Source: Sphingomonas_R arantia
GTDB lineage: Bacteria; Pseudomonadota; Alphaproteobacteria; Sphingomonadales; Sphingomonadaceae
Assembly: GCF_042682045.1 (NCBI RefSeq)
Contig: NZ_JBHUGS010000001.1
Coordinates: 434,001-498,000, forward strand
Direction of reading: 5' to 3'
DNA: 64,000 nucleotides
Numbering within the stretch: position 1 is the first letter of the stretch; each line of letters begins with the position of its first letter. The notes below the pieces were generated by a model that ran no database searches, was not told the DNA's origin, and saw only the letters and a list, made by a program, of their open reading frames with translations. Below, one piece after another: positions 1-9,015 of this stretch. The translations under genes and the position numbers were made by a program.

Positions 1-1
1 G

Positions 2-1141
2 GCAGCGGCGCGCGCGCGCGGTGAGGACGTCATCGACCTGGGCATGGGCAATCCCGACCTGCCACCGCCACCGCACGTGATCGCCAAGCTGGCCGAGGTC
101 GCGGCCAATCCGGGGTCGCACGGTTACTCCGCATCGAAAGGGATCCCCGGGCTGCGGAAGGCGCAGGCCGGTTACTACAAGCGTCGGTTCGGGGTCGATG
201 TCGATCCCGAGACCGAAGTGGTGGTGACGCTCGGGTCGAAGGAGGGGCTGGCGAACCTGGCGCAGGCGATCACCGCGCCGGGCGACGTGGTGCTGGCGCC
301 CAACCCGTCCTATCCGATCCACACGTTCGGGTTCATCATCGCGGGGGCCACGATCCGGTCGATCCCGACGACGCCCGACGAGCGGTTCTTCGAGTCGCTG
401 GAGCGTGCGGTGAAGTTCACGGTGCCCAAGCCCAGCGTGATGGTGATCGGCTATCCGTCCAACCCGACCGCCGAGGTCGTGGACCTGAAGTTCTACGAGC
501 GGGTCGTGGCGTTCGCGAAGGAGCACAAGATCTGGGTGCTGTCCGACCTGGCCTATTCCGAGCTGTACTATGACGACCAGCCGACGCCGTCGATCCTGCA
601 GGTGCCGGGCGGCAAGGACGTGGCGGTGGAGTTCACGTCGCTGAGCAAGACGTACAGCATGGCCGGGTGGCGGATCGGGTTTGCGGTGGGCAATCCGGTG
701 CTGATCGCGGCGCTGACGCGGGTGAAGAGCTACCTCGATTATGGCGCGTTCACGCCGATCCAGGCGGCGGCGGTGGCGGCGATCAACGGGCCGCAGGATA
801 TCGTCGAGCAGAATCGCCAGCTCTATAAACGCCGGCGCGACGTGATGGTCGAGAGCTTCGGCCGCGCCGGCTGGACGATCCCGTCGCCGCGGGCGAGCAT
901 GTTCGCCTGGGCCCCGCTGCCGCCCGCGCTGGCGCATCTCGGCAGCCTGGAATTTTCCAAGCAGTTGCTGACCCATGCGGGTGTCGCAGTGGCGCCGGGC
1001 GTTGGGTACGGCGAGGAGGGCGAGGGGTTTGTCCGGATCGCGATGGTCGAGAACGAACAGCGCATCCGGCAGGCGGCACGGCAGATCAAACGCTACCTGC
1101 AATCGATGGGCGTGAACGCGGTGGGCGCGACGGTGAGCTGA
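2..1141 (+). CDS. Class I/II PLP-dependent aminotransferase (AlaC / LL-DAP aminotransferase-like), 5' end cut by window edge
   Basis: This is a fold-type I aminotransferase that would move an amino group between an amino acid and a 2-oxoacid in the cytoplasm. The frame is open to the left edge: before the first internal ATG at 44 it reads RGEDVIDLG, the usual lead-in to the MGNPDLPPPP segment of AlaC-like enzymes, so the true start lies outside the window. Visible landmarks are the NPSYP and SNPT segments around the cofactor pocket and SLSKTYSMAGWR, whose lysine is the PLP Schiff-base residue. About 379 residues are visible against roughly 400 for the family, so only a short N-terminus is missing. 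It is followed by 276 bases with no gene, then gmd. I read it as the housekeeping flank of the polysaccharide locus. Whether the substrate is alanine or diaminopimelate cannot be told from the sequence. Confidence 0.9.
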   Translation, partial: AAARARGEDVIDLGMGNPDLPPPPHVIAKLAEVAANPGSHGYSASKGIPGLRKAQAGYYKRRFGVDVDPETEVVVTLGSKEGLANLAQAITAPGDVVLAPNPSYPIHTFGFIIAGATIRSIPTTPDERFFESLERAVKFTVPKPSVMVIGYPSNPTAEVVDLKFYERVVAFAKEHKIWVLSDLAYSELYYDDQPTPSILQVPGGKDVAVEFTSLSKTYSMAGWRIGFAVGNPVLIAALTRVKSYLDYGAFTPIQAAAVAAINGPQDIVEQNRQLYKRRRDVMVESFGRAGWTIPSPRASMFAWAPLPPALAHLGSLEFSKQLLTHAGVAVAPGVGYGEEGEGFVRIAMVENEQRIRQAARQIKRYLQSMGVNAVGATVS

Positions 1142-1417
1142 ACCCGCGGGAAAGTGCGTGCCATATCATCGGCTTGGCGCGCCGGGCGGGCGCATCTTGG
1201 ACCCATCGTGACCGGCCGGTGGGGACGAACCGCCCGGAACGTACGGGAAAGCGTGGTTCGAAGCGTCCGAAATGGTGCGGTGCAACTTGTCCTGCCGCCG
1301 GGCTGCTGGTAACGGGTCGCTGTGCTTGGGGGAGCACGTCGTGACGGGGTGGGGTCGACTTTGGTCTCATGCCCCAGATGCGGCGGCGCTTCCTGATTTT
1401 GTAGGGTGGAGCGAGCG

Positions 1418-2485
1418 ATGACCGTGGGCAAGACAGCATTGATTACCGGCATCACCGGCCAGGACGGTGCCTATCTGGCGCAGCTCCTGCTCGAAAAGGG
1501 TTACCGCGTTCACGGCCTGAAGCGGCGGTCCTCGTCGTTCAACACGGGCCGGATCGAGGACATCTACGAGGATCCGCACACGGCCGATCCGCGCTTCTCG
1601 CTGCATTATGGCGACATGACCGACTCCACCAACCTGATCCGGCTGGTGCAGGAAACGCAGCCGGACGAAATCTACAACCTGGCCGCGCAGAGCCACGTGC
1701 AGGTGAGCTTCGAGACGCCGGAATATACCGCGAACGCGGACGGCATCGGCGTGCTGCGCCTGCTGGAGGCGATCCGCATCCTGGGCCGCGAGAAGACGAC
1801 GCGGTTCTACCAGGCATCGACGTCCGAACTGTACGGTCTGGTGCAGGAAGTGCCGCAGAGCGAGACGACGCCGTTCTACCCGCGGTCGCCTTATGGCGCG
1901 GCGAAGCTCTATGCCTACTGGATCGTGGTGAATTACCGCGAGGCGTATGGCATGCATGCGTCGAACGGTATCCTGTTCAACCATGAAAGCCCGCTGCGCG
2001 GCGAGACGTTCGTGACGCGCAAGATCACCCGCGCCGCCGCGGCGATCAGCCTGGGGCGTCAGGACAAGCTGTACCTGGGCAACCTGGACGCCAAGCGCGA
2101 CTGGGGCCATGCGAAGGAATATGTGCGCGGCATGTGGATGATGCTGCAGCAGGACGAGCCGGACGATTATGTGCTGGCGACCGGCGAGACGGTGATGGTG
2201 CGGTCGTTCGTCGAATGGGCGTTTGAGGATGTCGGCATCAAGCTGGAGTGGAAGGGCGAGGGCGTCGACGAGAAGGGCTATTGCACCGAAACCGGTCGCT
2301 GCCTGATCGAGATCGATCCGCGTTATTTCCGCCCGACCGAAGTCGAGCTGCTGATCGGCGACCCGACCAAGGCACACACCAAGCTGGGCTGGAAGCACAC
2401 GACCAGCTCGCGCGAACTGGCGCGGGAGATGGTGCAGGCCGATCTGAAGGTCATGCAGAGCGCGCCGATCGGCAAGGGGGCCTGA
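1418..2485 (+). CDS. gmd: GDP-mannose 4,6-dehydratase
   Basis: Gmd converts GDP-D-mannose to GDP-4-keto-6-deoxymannose, the first committed step to GDP-L-fucose or GDP-rhamnose. The 355-residue product is full length for the extended SDR family. It begins with the nucleotide-binding TGITGQDGAYLA loop, has the ASTSELYG segment with the catalytic Thr/Ser and Glu region, and the YGAAK form of the catalytic Tyr-x-x-x-Lys. HESPLRGETFVTRKI is a Gmd signature. The ATG at 1418 is preferred over an in-frame GTG at 1406 because a GGAG element sits just before it. Two bases after its stop comes the GDP-fucose synthase gene, so the pair is co-transcribed and the intended product is GDP-L-fucose. Confidence 0.96.
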   Translation: MTVGKTALITGITGQDGAYLAQLLLEKGYRVHGLKRRSSSFNTGRIEDIYEDPHTADPRFSLHYGDMTDSTNLIRLVQETQPDEIYNLAAQSHVQVSFETPEYTANADGIGVLRLLEAIRILGREKTTRFYQASTSELYGLVQEVPQSETTPFYPRSPYGAAKLYAYWIVVNYREAYGMHASNGILFNHESPLRGETFVTRKITRAAAAISLGRQDKLYLGNLDAKRDWGHAKEYVRGMWMMLQQDEPDDYVLATGETVMVRSFVEWAFEDVGIKLEWKGEGVDEKGYCTETGRCLIEIDPRYFRPTEVELLIGDPTKAHTKLGWKHTTSSRELAREMVQADLKVMQSAPIGKGA

Positions 2486-2487
2486 TC

Positions 2488-3447
2488 ATGGCGGACCCGG
2501 TCTATGCGCTGGCGGGCAAGCGCGTGTACGTCGCGGGCCATCGCGGCATGGTCGGGTCCGCCATCGTGCGGCGGCTCGCGCAGGAGGATTGCGAGGTCCT
2601 GACCACCGACCGCCGGACGGTCGACCTGCGCGATCAGGCCGCGGTGCGCGGCTGGTTCGATGCGGAGCGGCCGGACGCGGTGTTCCTGGCGGCGGCGAAG
2701 GTCGGCGGGATCCTGGCGAACGACACCTATCCGGCCGATTTCCTTTACGAAAACCTGATGATCGAGGCGAACATCATCGAGGCGGCGCACCGCACCGATG
2801 TGGGCAAGCTGCTGTTCCTGGGTTCAAGCTGCATCTACCCCAAGGAAGCGGCGCAGCCGATCGTCGAGGAATCGCTGCTGACCGGGCCGCTGGAGCCGAC
2901 CAACGAATGGTATGCGATCGCCAAGATCGCGGGCATCAAGCTGGCGCAGGCGTATCGCCGGCAGCATGGCCGCGATTACATCAGCGCGATGCCGACCAAC
3001 CTGTACGGGCCGGGCGACAATTTCGACCTGAAGAACAGCCATGTCCTGCCCGCGCTGATCCGCAAGGCGCATGACGCGAAGGCCGCGGGGGCCGAGGCGA
3101 TGGGCATCTGGGGCACCGGCACGCCACGCCGCGAATTCCTGCACGTCGACGACCTGGCCGATGCCTGCGTGTTCCTGATGACGCAGTATTCGGGCGATGG
3201 TCATATCAACATCGGCTACGGCGACGACGTGACGATCCGCGAACTGACCGAGCTGGTGTGCGACATCGTCGGGTTCGACGGAAAGATCGAAACCGATCCG
3301 ACCAAGCCCGACGGGACGATGCGCAAGCTGATGGACAGCGGCAAGCTGCACGCCATGGGCTGGTCCCCGCGGATCGGCCTGCGCGACGGGATCGCCGGCG
3401 TCTATGCCGGGTTCGTCGCCGATCCCGACGGGCAGCGCGCGGTCTGA
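2488..3447 (+). CDS. fcl: GDP-L-fucose synthase
   Basis: This enzyme (Fcl/WcaG) epimerises and reduces GDP-4-keto-6-deoxymannose to GDP-L-fucose using NADPH. The product has 319 residues, the normal length. It shows the N-terminal VAGHRGMVGSA dinucleotide loop, the AAAKVGG segment, the LGSSCIYP motif and NEWYAIAKIAG with the catalytic Tyr-x-x-x-Lys. PTNLYGPGDNF and RREFLHVDDLA are family hallmarks. The ATG lies two bases after the gmd stop with a G-rich ribosome site inside the gmd 3' end. A longer in-frame reading upstream is only a shadow of gmd. With gmd it implies a fucose-containing glycan, although no fucosyltransferase can be named with confidence here. Confidence 0.96.
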   Translation: MADPVYALAGKRVYVAGHRGMVGSAIVRRLAQEDCEVLTTDRRTVDLRDQAAVRGWFDAERPDAVFLAAAKVGGILANDTYPADFLYENLMIEANIIEAAHRTDVGKLLFLGSSCIYPKEAAQPIVEESLLTGPLEPTNEWYAIAKIAGIKLAQAYRRQHGRDYISAMPTNLYGPGDNFDLKNSHVLPALIRKAHDAKAAGAEAMGIWGTGTPRREFLHVDDLADACVFLMTQYSGDGHINIGYGDDVTIRELTELVCDIVGFDGKIETDPTKPDGTMRKLMDSGKLHAMGWSPRIGLRDGIAGVYAGFVADPDGQRAV

Positions 3448-3552
3448 TATCCAAGCGCCGGGCCGGGCCCCCGCGGTGGGGCGCGCGCCCGGCGGCACTT
3501 CCTGGCCAACCGGTTTGCCGCAACTCTGCCGGACCGAACTGATGGAGCACAT

Positions 3553-4857
3553 ATGCGTATCACGATGATCGGGACGGGGTATGTCGGGCTGGTATCGGGG
3601 GCGTGTTTCGCCGATTTCGGGCATGACGTGATCTGCGTCGACAAGGACGCGGCCAAGATCGCGGCGCTGGACGACGGGATCATGCCGATCTTCGAACCGG
3701 GCCTGAAGGAACTGGTGGCGACGAACGTGGCGGCCAAGCGGCTGTCGTTCACGACCGACCTGAGCGCGGGCGTGGCGGATGCCGATGCCGTGTTCATCGC
3801 GGTCGGCACGCCGTCGCGCCGCGGGGACGGGCATGCGGACCTGGGCTATGTCCACGCCGCGACGCGCGAGATTGCGGCCGCGCTGACCAAGCCGACGGTG
3901 ATCGTGACCAAGTCCACCGTGCCGGTCGGCACGGGCGACGAAGTAGAGCGAATCGTCGCCGAGGTTGCGCCCGACGCCAAGGCTTGGGTCGTGTCGAACC
4001 CGGAATTCCTGCGCGAGGGCGCGGCAATCGCCGACTTCAAGCGGCCGGACCGCGTGGTGGTCGGCACCGAGGATCCCGATGCGATCGCGGTGATGGAGGC
4101 GATCTACCGCCCGCTCTACCTCAACCGGTCGGCGCTGATGTTCACCGGGCGGCGGACCGCGGAGCTGATCAAATATGCCGCCAACGCGTTCCTGGCGACC
4201 AAGATCACGTTCATCAACGAGATCGCCGACCTGTGCGAAGTCGTGGGTGCGGACGTGAAGGACGTGTCGCGCGGGATCGGGATGGACAACCGGATCGGAT
4301 CGAAGTTCCTGCACGCGGGCCCCGGTTATGGCGGGTCGTGTTTCCCGAAGGATACGCTGGCGCTGCTGAAGACGGCGGAGGACCATGACGTGCCGGTCCG
4401 GATCGTCGAGGCGGTGGTGCAGGTGAACGACAGCCGCAAGCGCGCGATGGGCCGCAAGGTGTTGCGTGCGATGGGCGGCGATCCGCGCGGCCGCCGCGTC
4501 GGCGTGCTGGGCCTGACGTTCAAGCCCGACACGGATGACATGCGCGATGCGCCGTCGCTGTCGCTGATCCAGGCGTTGCAGGATGCCGGTGCGGTCGTGC
4601 GGGCGTACGACCCGGAAGGGCAGGAGCAGGCGTCCCGGATGCTGAAGGATGTCGAGTTCGCCGAGGACGCCTATGCGGCGGCCGAGGGTGCCGACGCGCT
4701 GGTGATCGTGACCGAGTGGAACGCGTTCCGCGCGCTGGACCTGGAACGGATCGCGGCGGCGATGAACACGCCGCTGCTCGTCGACCTGCGCAACGTGTAT
4801 CACCGCCGCGACGTGGAGGCGGCGGGCCTGCGCTACCAGGGTATCGGGCGCGGCTGA
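3553..4857 (+). CDS. ugd: UDP-glucose 6-dehydrogenase
   Basis: This NAD-dependent enzyme oxidises UDP-glucose twice to UDP-glucuronate, a precursor of acidic exopolysaccharides. The 434-residue protein has the N-terminal Rossmann loop GTGYVGLVSGACFADFGH, the SNPEFLREG segment, a central helical linker with KYAANAFLA, and GPGYGGSCFPKDT, which carries the catalytic cysteine. The C-terminal nucleotide domain includes LGLTFKPDTDDMRDAPS. The ATG follows a TGGAG ribosome site at good spacing. It sits about 100 bases after fcl and probably belongs to the same precursor operon. UDP-glucuronate supply fits the acidic polymers typical of sphingomonads. Confidence 0.96.
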   Translation: MRITMIGTGYVGLVSGACFADFGHDVICVDKDAAKIAALDDGIMPIFEPGLKELVATNVAAKRLSFTTDLSAGVADADAVFIAVGTPSRRGDGHADLGYVHAATREIAAALTKPTVIVTKSTVPVGTGDEVERIVAEVAPDAKAWVVSNPEFLREGAAIADFKRPDRVVVGTEDPDAIAVMEAIYRPLYLNRSALMFTGRRTAELIKYAANAFLATKITFINEIADLCEVVGADVKDVSRGIGMDNRIGSKFLHAGPGYGGSCFPKDTLALLKTAEDHDVPVRIVEAVVQVNDSRKRAMGRKVLRAMGGDPRGRRVGVLGLTFKPDTDDMRDAPSLSLIQALQDAGAVVRAYDPEGQEQASRMLKDVEFAEDAYAAAEGADALVIVTEWNAFRALDLERIAAAMNTPLLVDLRNVYHRRDVEAAGLRYQGIGRG

Positions 4858-4926
4858 GGCAAGGCGCGCGCGTTAGCCCGGTGGGGGCCCGACGAGGCGG
4901 GCGGGGCCTGACGGGGAGGACGCGCG

Positions 4927-5829
4927 ATGCAACTGGCAAAGGACCTGTGGCGGTGCGTGATCGTGCCGGCACCGATGGCCGAGATCGTTGGGCGCGCGAG
5001 CCTTGACGGGTATCCGCTCCACTGGCTGCCGATGCCGGCGGGGCTGGCCTATCTGGCCGATCCGTTCGGGTATTGGCGCGACGGGCGGCTCTATGTCTTC
5101 GTGGAGCGGTTCGCGTATCGGACGGCGGTCGGGACGATCGATGTCCTGGTCTATGACGCGCAGTACCGGCTGATCGACCAGCGGCCGGTGCTGGCCGAGC
5201 CGTGGCATTTGTCCTACCCGATCGTGTTCGAGGCGGACGGCGCGACGTGGATGCTGCCCGAGGCGCACCAGTCGGGCGGGCTGACATTGTACCGCGCAGA
5301 GGCGTTTCCAGACCGTTGGGTGCGGGAGTGCGTGATCCAGCTGGACCATGTCGCGATCGATGCGACGCCGCTGTTCCATGACGGGCTGTGGTGGTTGTTC
5401 TACGCGTCGGCGGACCGGCCGCAGGATCATCTGGCGAGCCTGCATGTGGCCTATGCCGAGTGCATCACCGGGCCGTGGACGCCGCATCCCGCCAATCCCG
5501 TGCGGCAGGACATCGCCGGATCGCGACCGGGCGGGAGCGCGATCGTGGTCGACGGGGTCGTGCAGCTGCCGGTGCAGGATTGCGCGCGGACCTATGGTGG
5601 CGCGATCCGGATGCTGGCGTTTCCGACGCTGGATCGGGAGCGGTGCGCGATCGCGCCGGGCGCGCGGATCGTCGCGCCGGGGAGTGCGGCGCCGTGTACG
5701 CAAGGGCTGCATACGTTGTCCGCGGCGGGGCCGGCGACGCTGGTGGATGTGAAGCGGACGTCGGTGTCGCTGGGCGGGCTGGCGATGCGACCGTTGCGCG
5801 AGCTGGACCGGTTGCGCGCGCGGCGCTGA
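4927..5829 (+). CDS. GINT1_N-like beta-propeller protein, putative glycan-related
   Basis: This 300-residue protein consists of one domain resembling the N-terminal propeller of plant glucosamine inositolphosphorylceramide transferase 1, which in turn resembles GH43-type five-bladed propellers. Recognisable blade features are LADPFGYWRDGRLYVFVE near residue 40, WHLSYPIVFEADG near 95, WMLPEAHQSGG, LTLYRAEAFPDRW, the DATPLFHDGLWWLF blade and GSRPGGSAI. There is no GT64-type transferase domain after it, unlike the plant enzyme. A perfect GGGGAGGA ribosome site precedes the ATG. It lies 69 bases behind ugd and ends 11 bases from the end of a convergent gene. The catalytic role is unknown; a sugar-binding, formyl- or glycosyltransfer-associated role would suit the neighbourhood. 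Family assignment is from remembered sequence patterns. Confidence 0.7.
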   Translation: MQLAKDLWRCVIVPAPMAEIVGRASLDGYPLHWLPMPAGLAYLADPFGYWRDGRLYVFVERFAYRTAVGTIDVLVYDAQYRLIDQRPVLAEPWHLSYPIVFEADGATWMLPEAHQSGGLTLYRAEAFPDRWVRECVIQLDHVAIDATPLFHDGLWWLFYASADRPQDHLASLHVAYAECITGPWTPHPANPVRQDIAGSRPGGSAIVVDGVVQLPVQDCARTYGGAIRMLAFPTLDRERCAIAPGARIVAPGSAAPCTQGLHTLSAAGPATLVDVKRTSVSLGGLAMRPLRELDRLRARR

Positions 5830-5840
5830 ACGTCGCGGGG

Positions 5841-6617
5841 TCAGTCGCGGGTCTTGGTGAGCAGGTGGTAGAGCGCCGCCGGGTTGGTGTACATGTAGCG
5901 CAGGCCGAGCCGGGCCGGTTCGCGCATCGCGCGGTAGAGCCATTCGAGGCCGGCCGATTGCAGCCACATCGGCGCGCGCGGAATGTTGCCGCCATAATGG
6001 TCGAACAGGCCGCCGCAGGTCCGGATCCAGGCGAGCCCCGCGAGGCGCTCGCGATACTCGATCGCGAACTGTTCCTGCTTGGGAACGCCCAGCCCGAGCC
6101 AGAGGATGTCGGTGCCGGCGTCGACGATCTGCCGGACGATGGCGGGTGCCTCCGCATCGGCAAAGTAACCGTCGCGCGTGCCGGCGATGATCAGGCCGGG
6201 GTAGAGCGCGCGGAACGCGTCGGCGGCGCGTTCGGCGACGCCGGGCTTGGCGCCCAGGAAGAAGAACCGGACGCCGGCGGGCGCGGCGGCGGCACAGGCA
6301 TCATGGATGAAATCGGTGGTGGCGACCCGTTCGCGCAGCGGCTCGCGGCAGAGCAGGCGCGTGGCGAAGACGAGCGGCATGCCATCAACATCGACGAGAT
6401 CCGCTTCGTCGAAGATCGCGCGGAACGCCGGGTCGGCATGATATTTGGCGAGGATGTGCCCGTTGAGCGAGGTGACGATACGCGGTACCGCCAGTTCGCC
6501 GCGGTGCGCGCGGGCGGTGTCGGCGACCATCCGTTCGGCGAGTTCGCGGCGCGACGTGCGGGATGCGGTGACCCCCCCGACGACGATCGTGCCGACAGTT
6601 TCCGTGTCCGGAAGCAT
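5841..6617 (-). CDS. WecG/TagA/CpsF-family glycosyltransferase (GT26)
   Basis: GT26 enzymes add a sugar, often ManNAc(A) or glucuronate, to a lipid-linked acceptor at the inner face of the cytoplasmic membrane. The 258-residue protein has the family landmarks in order: TSLNGHILAKYH near residue 50, DLVDVDGMPLVF near 70, ATTDFIHDAC, FFLGAKPGVAERAA near 120, LWLGLGVPKQEQF near 175, and CGGLFDHYGGNIPRAPMWLQ near 200 followed by a basic, aromatic tail that likely binds membrane. An ATG at 6617 sits directly behind a GTG at 6620. It is downstream of the wza, barrel, wzc genes on the same strand, so it probably belongs to export system 1, as GumM-like enzymes do in other exopolysaccharide loci. Confidence 0.92.
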   Translation of the reverse strand: MLPDTETVGTIVVGGVTASRTSRRELAERMVADTARAHRGELAVPRIVTSLNGHILAKYHADPAFRAIFDEADLVDVDGMPLVFATRLLCREPLRERVATTDFIHDACAAAAPAGVRFFFLGAKPGVAERAADAFRALYPGLIIAGTRDGYFADAEAPAIVRQIVDAGTDILWLGLGVPKQEQFAIEYRERLAGLAWIRTCGGLFDHYGGNIPRAPMWLQSAGLEWLYRAMREPARLGLRYMYTNPAALYHLLTKTRD

Positions 6618-6828
6618 CACCGACCGGACACGCCCGATGGCGCGCGGCCGCGATGACCGGCGGTGGCGGTTCTGGCGGCGGTGGCGGGGCGCAGTGCGGC
6701 CGACCGGCGGTGACCCGCCCGGCGAGCGGCCGTTCCCTGCGATACCATCATGCTACCCTGTGTCATGGCGCTCATCGGATGCGATGGGACGGACGCGGCC
6801 CGGATCGGCCGGCTGTCCCGCTGCGCGG

Positions 6829-8967
6829 TCATTCGGCGTTGTAGTATTTCGAATAATTCTTCGCGTAATATTTCGAATAATAGAGCCCGCCCATGACCTC
6901 CGCCGATGAATCAACCATCGTGTAGATCACCCCGACGGTGTTGCCGCCATCGTTGCGGAGCAGCGAATGGGCCGCCTTTGCCGCGGCGGCGGGCGTGACG
7001 CCCCACCGCACGATCAGCACGACGGCATCGGCCAAGACCGAGATGAACCGGCCGTCGGCCAGCCCGAGGATTGGCGGAAGATCGAGCACGATATGGGTAT
7101 ATTGCGCGCGGACGGCGTCGAGGATCTGCCGCATCTCCTCCCCACCGAACAGATCCTCGGCGCTATAGAACGGGACCGACACGAGCAGCTGGTCGAGGTT
7201 CGGGACGTCGGACGGGACGATCCCCTCGGTCAGCGTCGCCTTGCCCTGCAGCACTTCGACCAGGCCGGTGCTGGTGGCGGGCGTGCGGACCAGATGGCGC
7301 ATCGCGGCGCGGCGGACGTCGCACTCGATCAGCAGCGTCTTGGCATCGGCCGCGGCGAGCGTGCGGGCGAACGCGAGCGCGGTCGTCGTCTTGCCCTCGC
7401 TCGGCAGTGCCGAAGTGAAGGCGATGACGTGTGGCGGGGCCTGATCGCGGACGCCGAGTATGCTGGCGCGGGCGATGCGGAGCGATTCGGCAAAGAAGGA
7501 GGTGGGCCGATCGATCAGGATATCGGCGGGGTTTTGCACCTTTTCGTTCGGGATGGCTGCTAGGATTGGAACGCCAAGCTGTTCCCGAACTTCCTCCGCT
7601 GTGCGCATGCCACCCGAGGTTATCTCGAGGGCGCCGATCGTGCCCGCGCCCGCGATCAGCGCAACGATGCCGGCCAGTGCCAAGAGTAGCGGCCTGTTCG
7701 GAGAAACTGGGCCGGTCGGTACGTCTGCGTGATCGATAATTGCCGCCTGCGACAACGAAACCTGCGCTGCTTGGGTGCTGCCTAGCGAAAGTTGGGACAT
7801 CCGTTCGTACAACGCTCGCTTTGCAGCAGCCTCTCGTTGATAGCTAGATGCCAGCGCCGCGGCGCGGGAGTCGCGCTCGCGTCTGTTCTGGAGATCGTTC
7901 AGAGAGCCGCGCAAGCTAGAGACACGTGCTTCTGCGGCAGCGGACGTAGCTTGAAGCGAGTTCACGATCCGGCGCGATTCGGCCTGAATTTGGCTGTCGA
8001 GCGACGAGATTTGGTCATGCACACGCATAGTCTCAGGATGTTTTGGACCAAACTTTATCCCCACCGAAGCTTGATCCCGCAAAGCTTCTGCCCGTTGCCG
8101 TCTAAGATCGCCGATCACAGCAGAGCCGAGAACCTCCGAAACGGCATCGAGGCCGCCGCGACTAACTTGGCCACGTGCGGCGGCTAAGTTAGATCTTGCA
8201 GCAGCAGCGTCGGATTCAGCGGAGGCAACTGTGCCGGTTAGCGGCGCAATTTGTTGATCAACAATAGTCCCACCATCACCCAGCGGATCACTACCAACAA
8301 TACCTGCCTGAGCACGAAATTGGGCAACGCGAGCGTCGGCAGCCATCACTTGTTGGCCCAGATCGTCAAGCCGCTTGTCGAACCATTCGCCCTGACGGCT
8401 GGCGGTGCTGGCCTTGTCGGCTACGCGTGAGTCGATGTATGTTTCTGCAATTGCATTTGCAACCTGCGCTGCAATCACCGGGTCAGGAGACCGATACTTG
8501 ATATCTAAGACGTAGGTGAGTTTTTCACGTGATACAGACAGATTGGAGAGTACAGTCGAAGCAACCTTCGCCTCACGTTCCGCCGATGTCGAAAGAAGGG
8601 CAGAATCACTATTTCTCAAAGCCGAGTTGAATAGCGGGCTCTCGACGAGCTTTAGTTTACGCACAACAGCTCGAGCAAGTGCGATGGAGTTCATCGCCGA
8701 GGCTTCAGTATCAATTGTGGAGGACGAGGGTTCGGCTCCGGTTCCCGTATTGACGTTCGAAAGTGGATTACGGGACGGATCAATGCGCATCCGAGCAGTT
8801 GCCTGGAAAATCGGACTTAATCGCATTATGTAAATGGTCGCGGGGATAAATACAACTGCCGAAACCGCGAGTAAGGTAACCCATCGCCGGCGGATTGTTT
8901 CACGAACAAGAGCGATAACGTCCGCTAGCCGAGCATTTCGGTCCTCAATGTCCTGTCCAATTTCCAT
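6829..8967 (-). CDS. Wzc-like polysaccharide co-polymerase and tyrosine autokinase, system 1
   Basis: This inner-membrane protein (712 residues) combines a Wzz chain-length domain with a cytoplasmic BY-kinase. The N-terminal half has a first membrane segment near residue 40, a long periplasmic coiled-coil-rich part, and the second segment near 430 preceded by PTGPVSPNRP. The kinase has Walker A SALPSEGKTTT near 520, Walker A' LLIECDVRR, Walker B IVLDLPP, and a C-terminal tyrosine cluster with seven Tyr in LYYSKYYAKNYSKYY, the autophosphorylation tail. The ATG at 8967 is chosen for its AGGAC ribosome site; a GTG 30 bases upstream has none. Composition changes within the gene: the kinase half is very GC-rich, the Wzz half clearly less so. 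It pairs with the wza-like gene and barrel upstream. Confidence 0.95.
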   Translation of the reverse strand: MEIGQDIEDRNARLADVIALVRETIRRRWVTLLAVSAVVFIPATIYIMRLSPIFQATARMRIDPSRNPLSNVNTGTGAEPSSSTIDTEASAMNSIALARAVVRKLKLVESPLFNSALRNSDSALLSTSAEREAKVASTVLSNLSVSREKLTYVLDIKYRSPDPVIAAQVANAIAETYIDSRVADKASTASRQGEWFDKRLDDLGQQVMAADARVAQFRAQAGIVGSDPLGDGGTIVDQQIAPLTGTVASAESDAAAARSNLAAARGQVSRGGLDAVSEVLGSAVIGDLRRQRAEALRDQASVGIKFGPKHPETMRVHDQISSLDSQIQAESRRIVNSLQATSAAAEARVSSLRGSLNDLQNRRERDSRAAALASSYQREAAAKRALYERMSQLSLGSTQAAQVSLSQAAIIDHADVPTGPVSPNRPLLLALAGIVALIAGAGTIGALEITSGGMRTAEEVREQLGVPILAAIPNEKVQNPADILIDRPTSFFAESLRIARASILGVRDQAPPHVIAFTSALPSEGKTTTALAFARTLAAADAKTLLIECDVRRAAMRHLVRTPATSTGLVEVLQGKATLTEGIVPSDVPNLDQLLVSVPFYSAEDLFGGEEMRQILDAVRAQYTHIVLDLPPILGLADGRFISVLADAVVLIVRWGVTPAAAAKAAHSLLRNDGGNTVGVIYTMVDSSAEVMGGLYYSKYYAKNYSKYYNAE

Positions 8968-9015
8968 TGTTCTACGTCCTGCTAACGGCCAAATCACAAA
9001 CTCGGGTCGACTTTT

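Noticed and set aside
2824..4803. 659-codon minus-strand frame opposite fcl and ugd
   Set aside because: The sequence is low-complexity His/Arg/Asp-rich and lies fully opposite two certain genes; no ribosome site.
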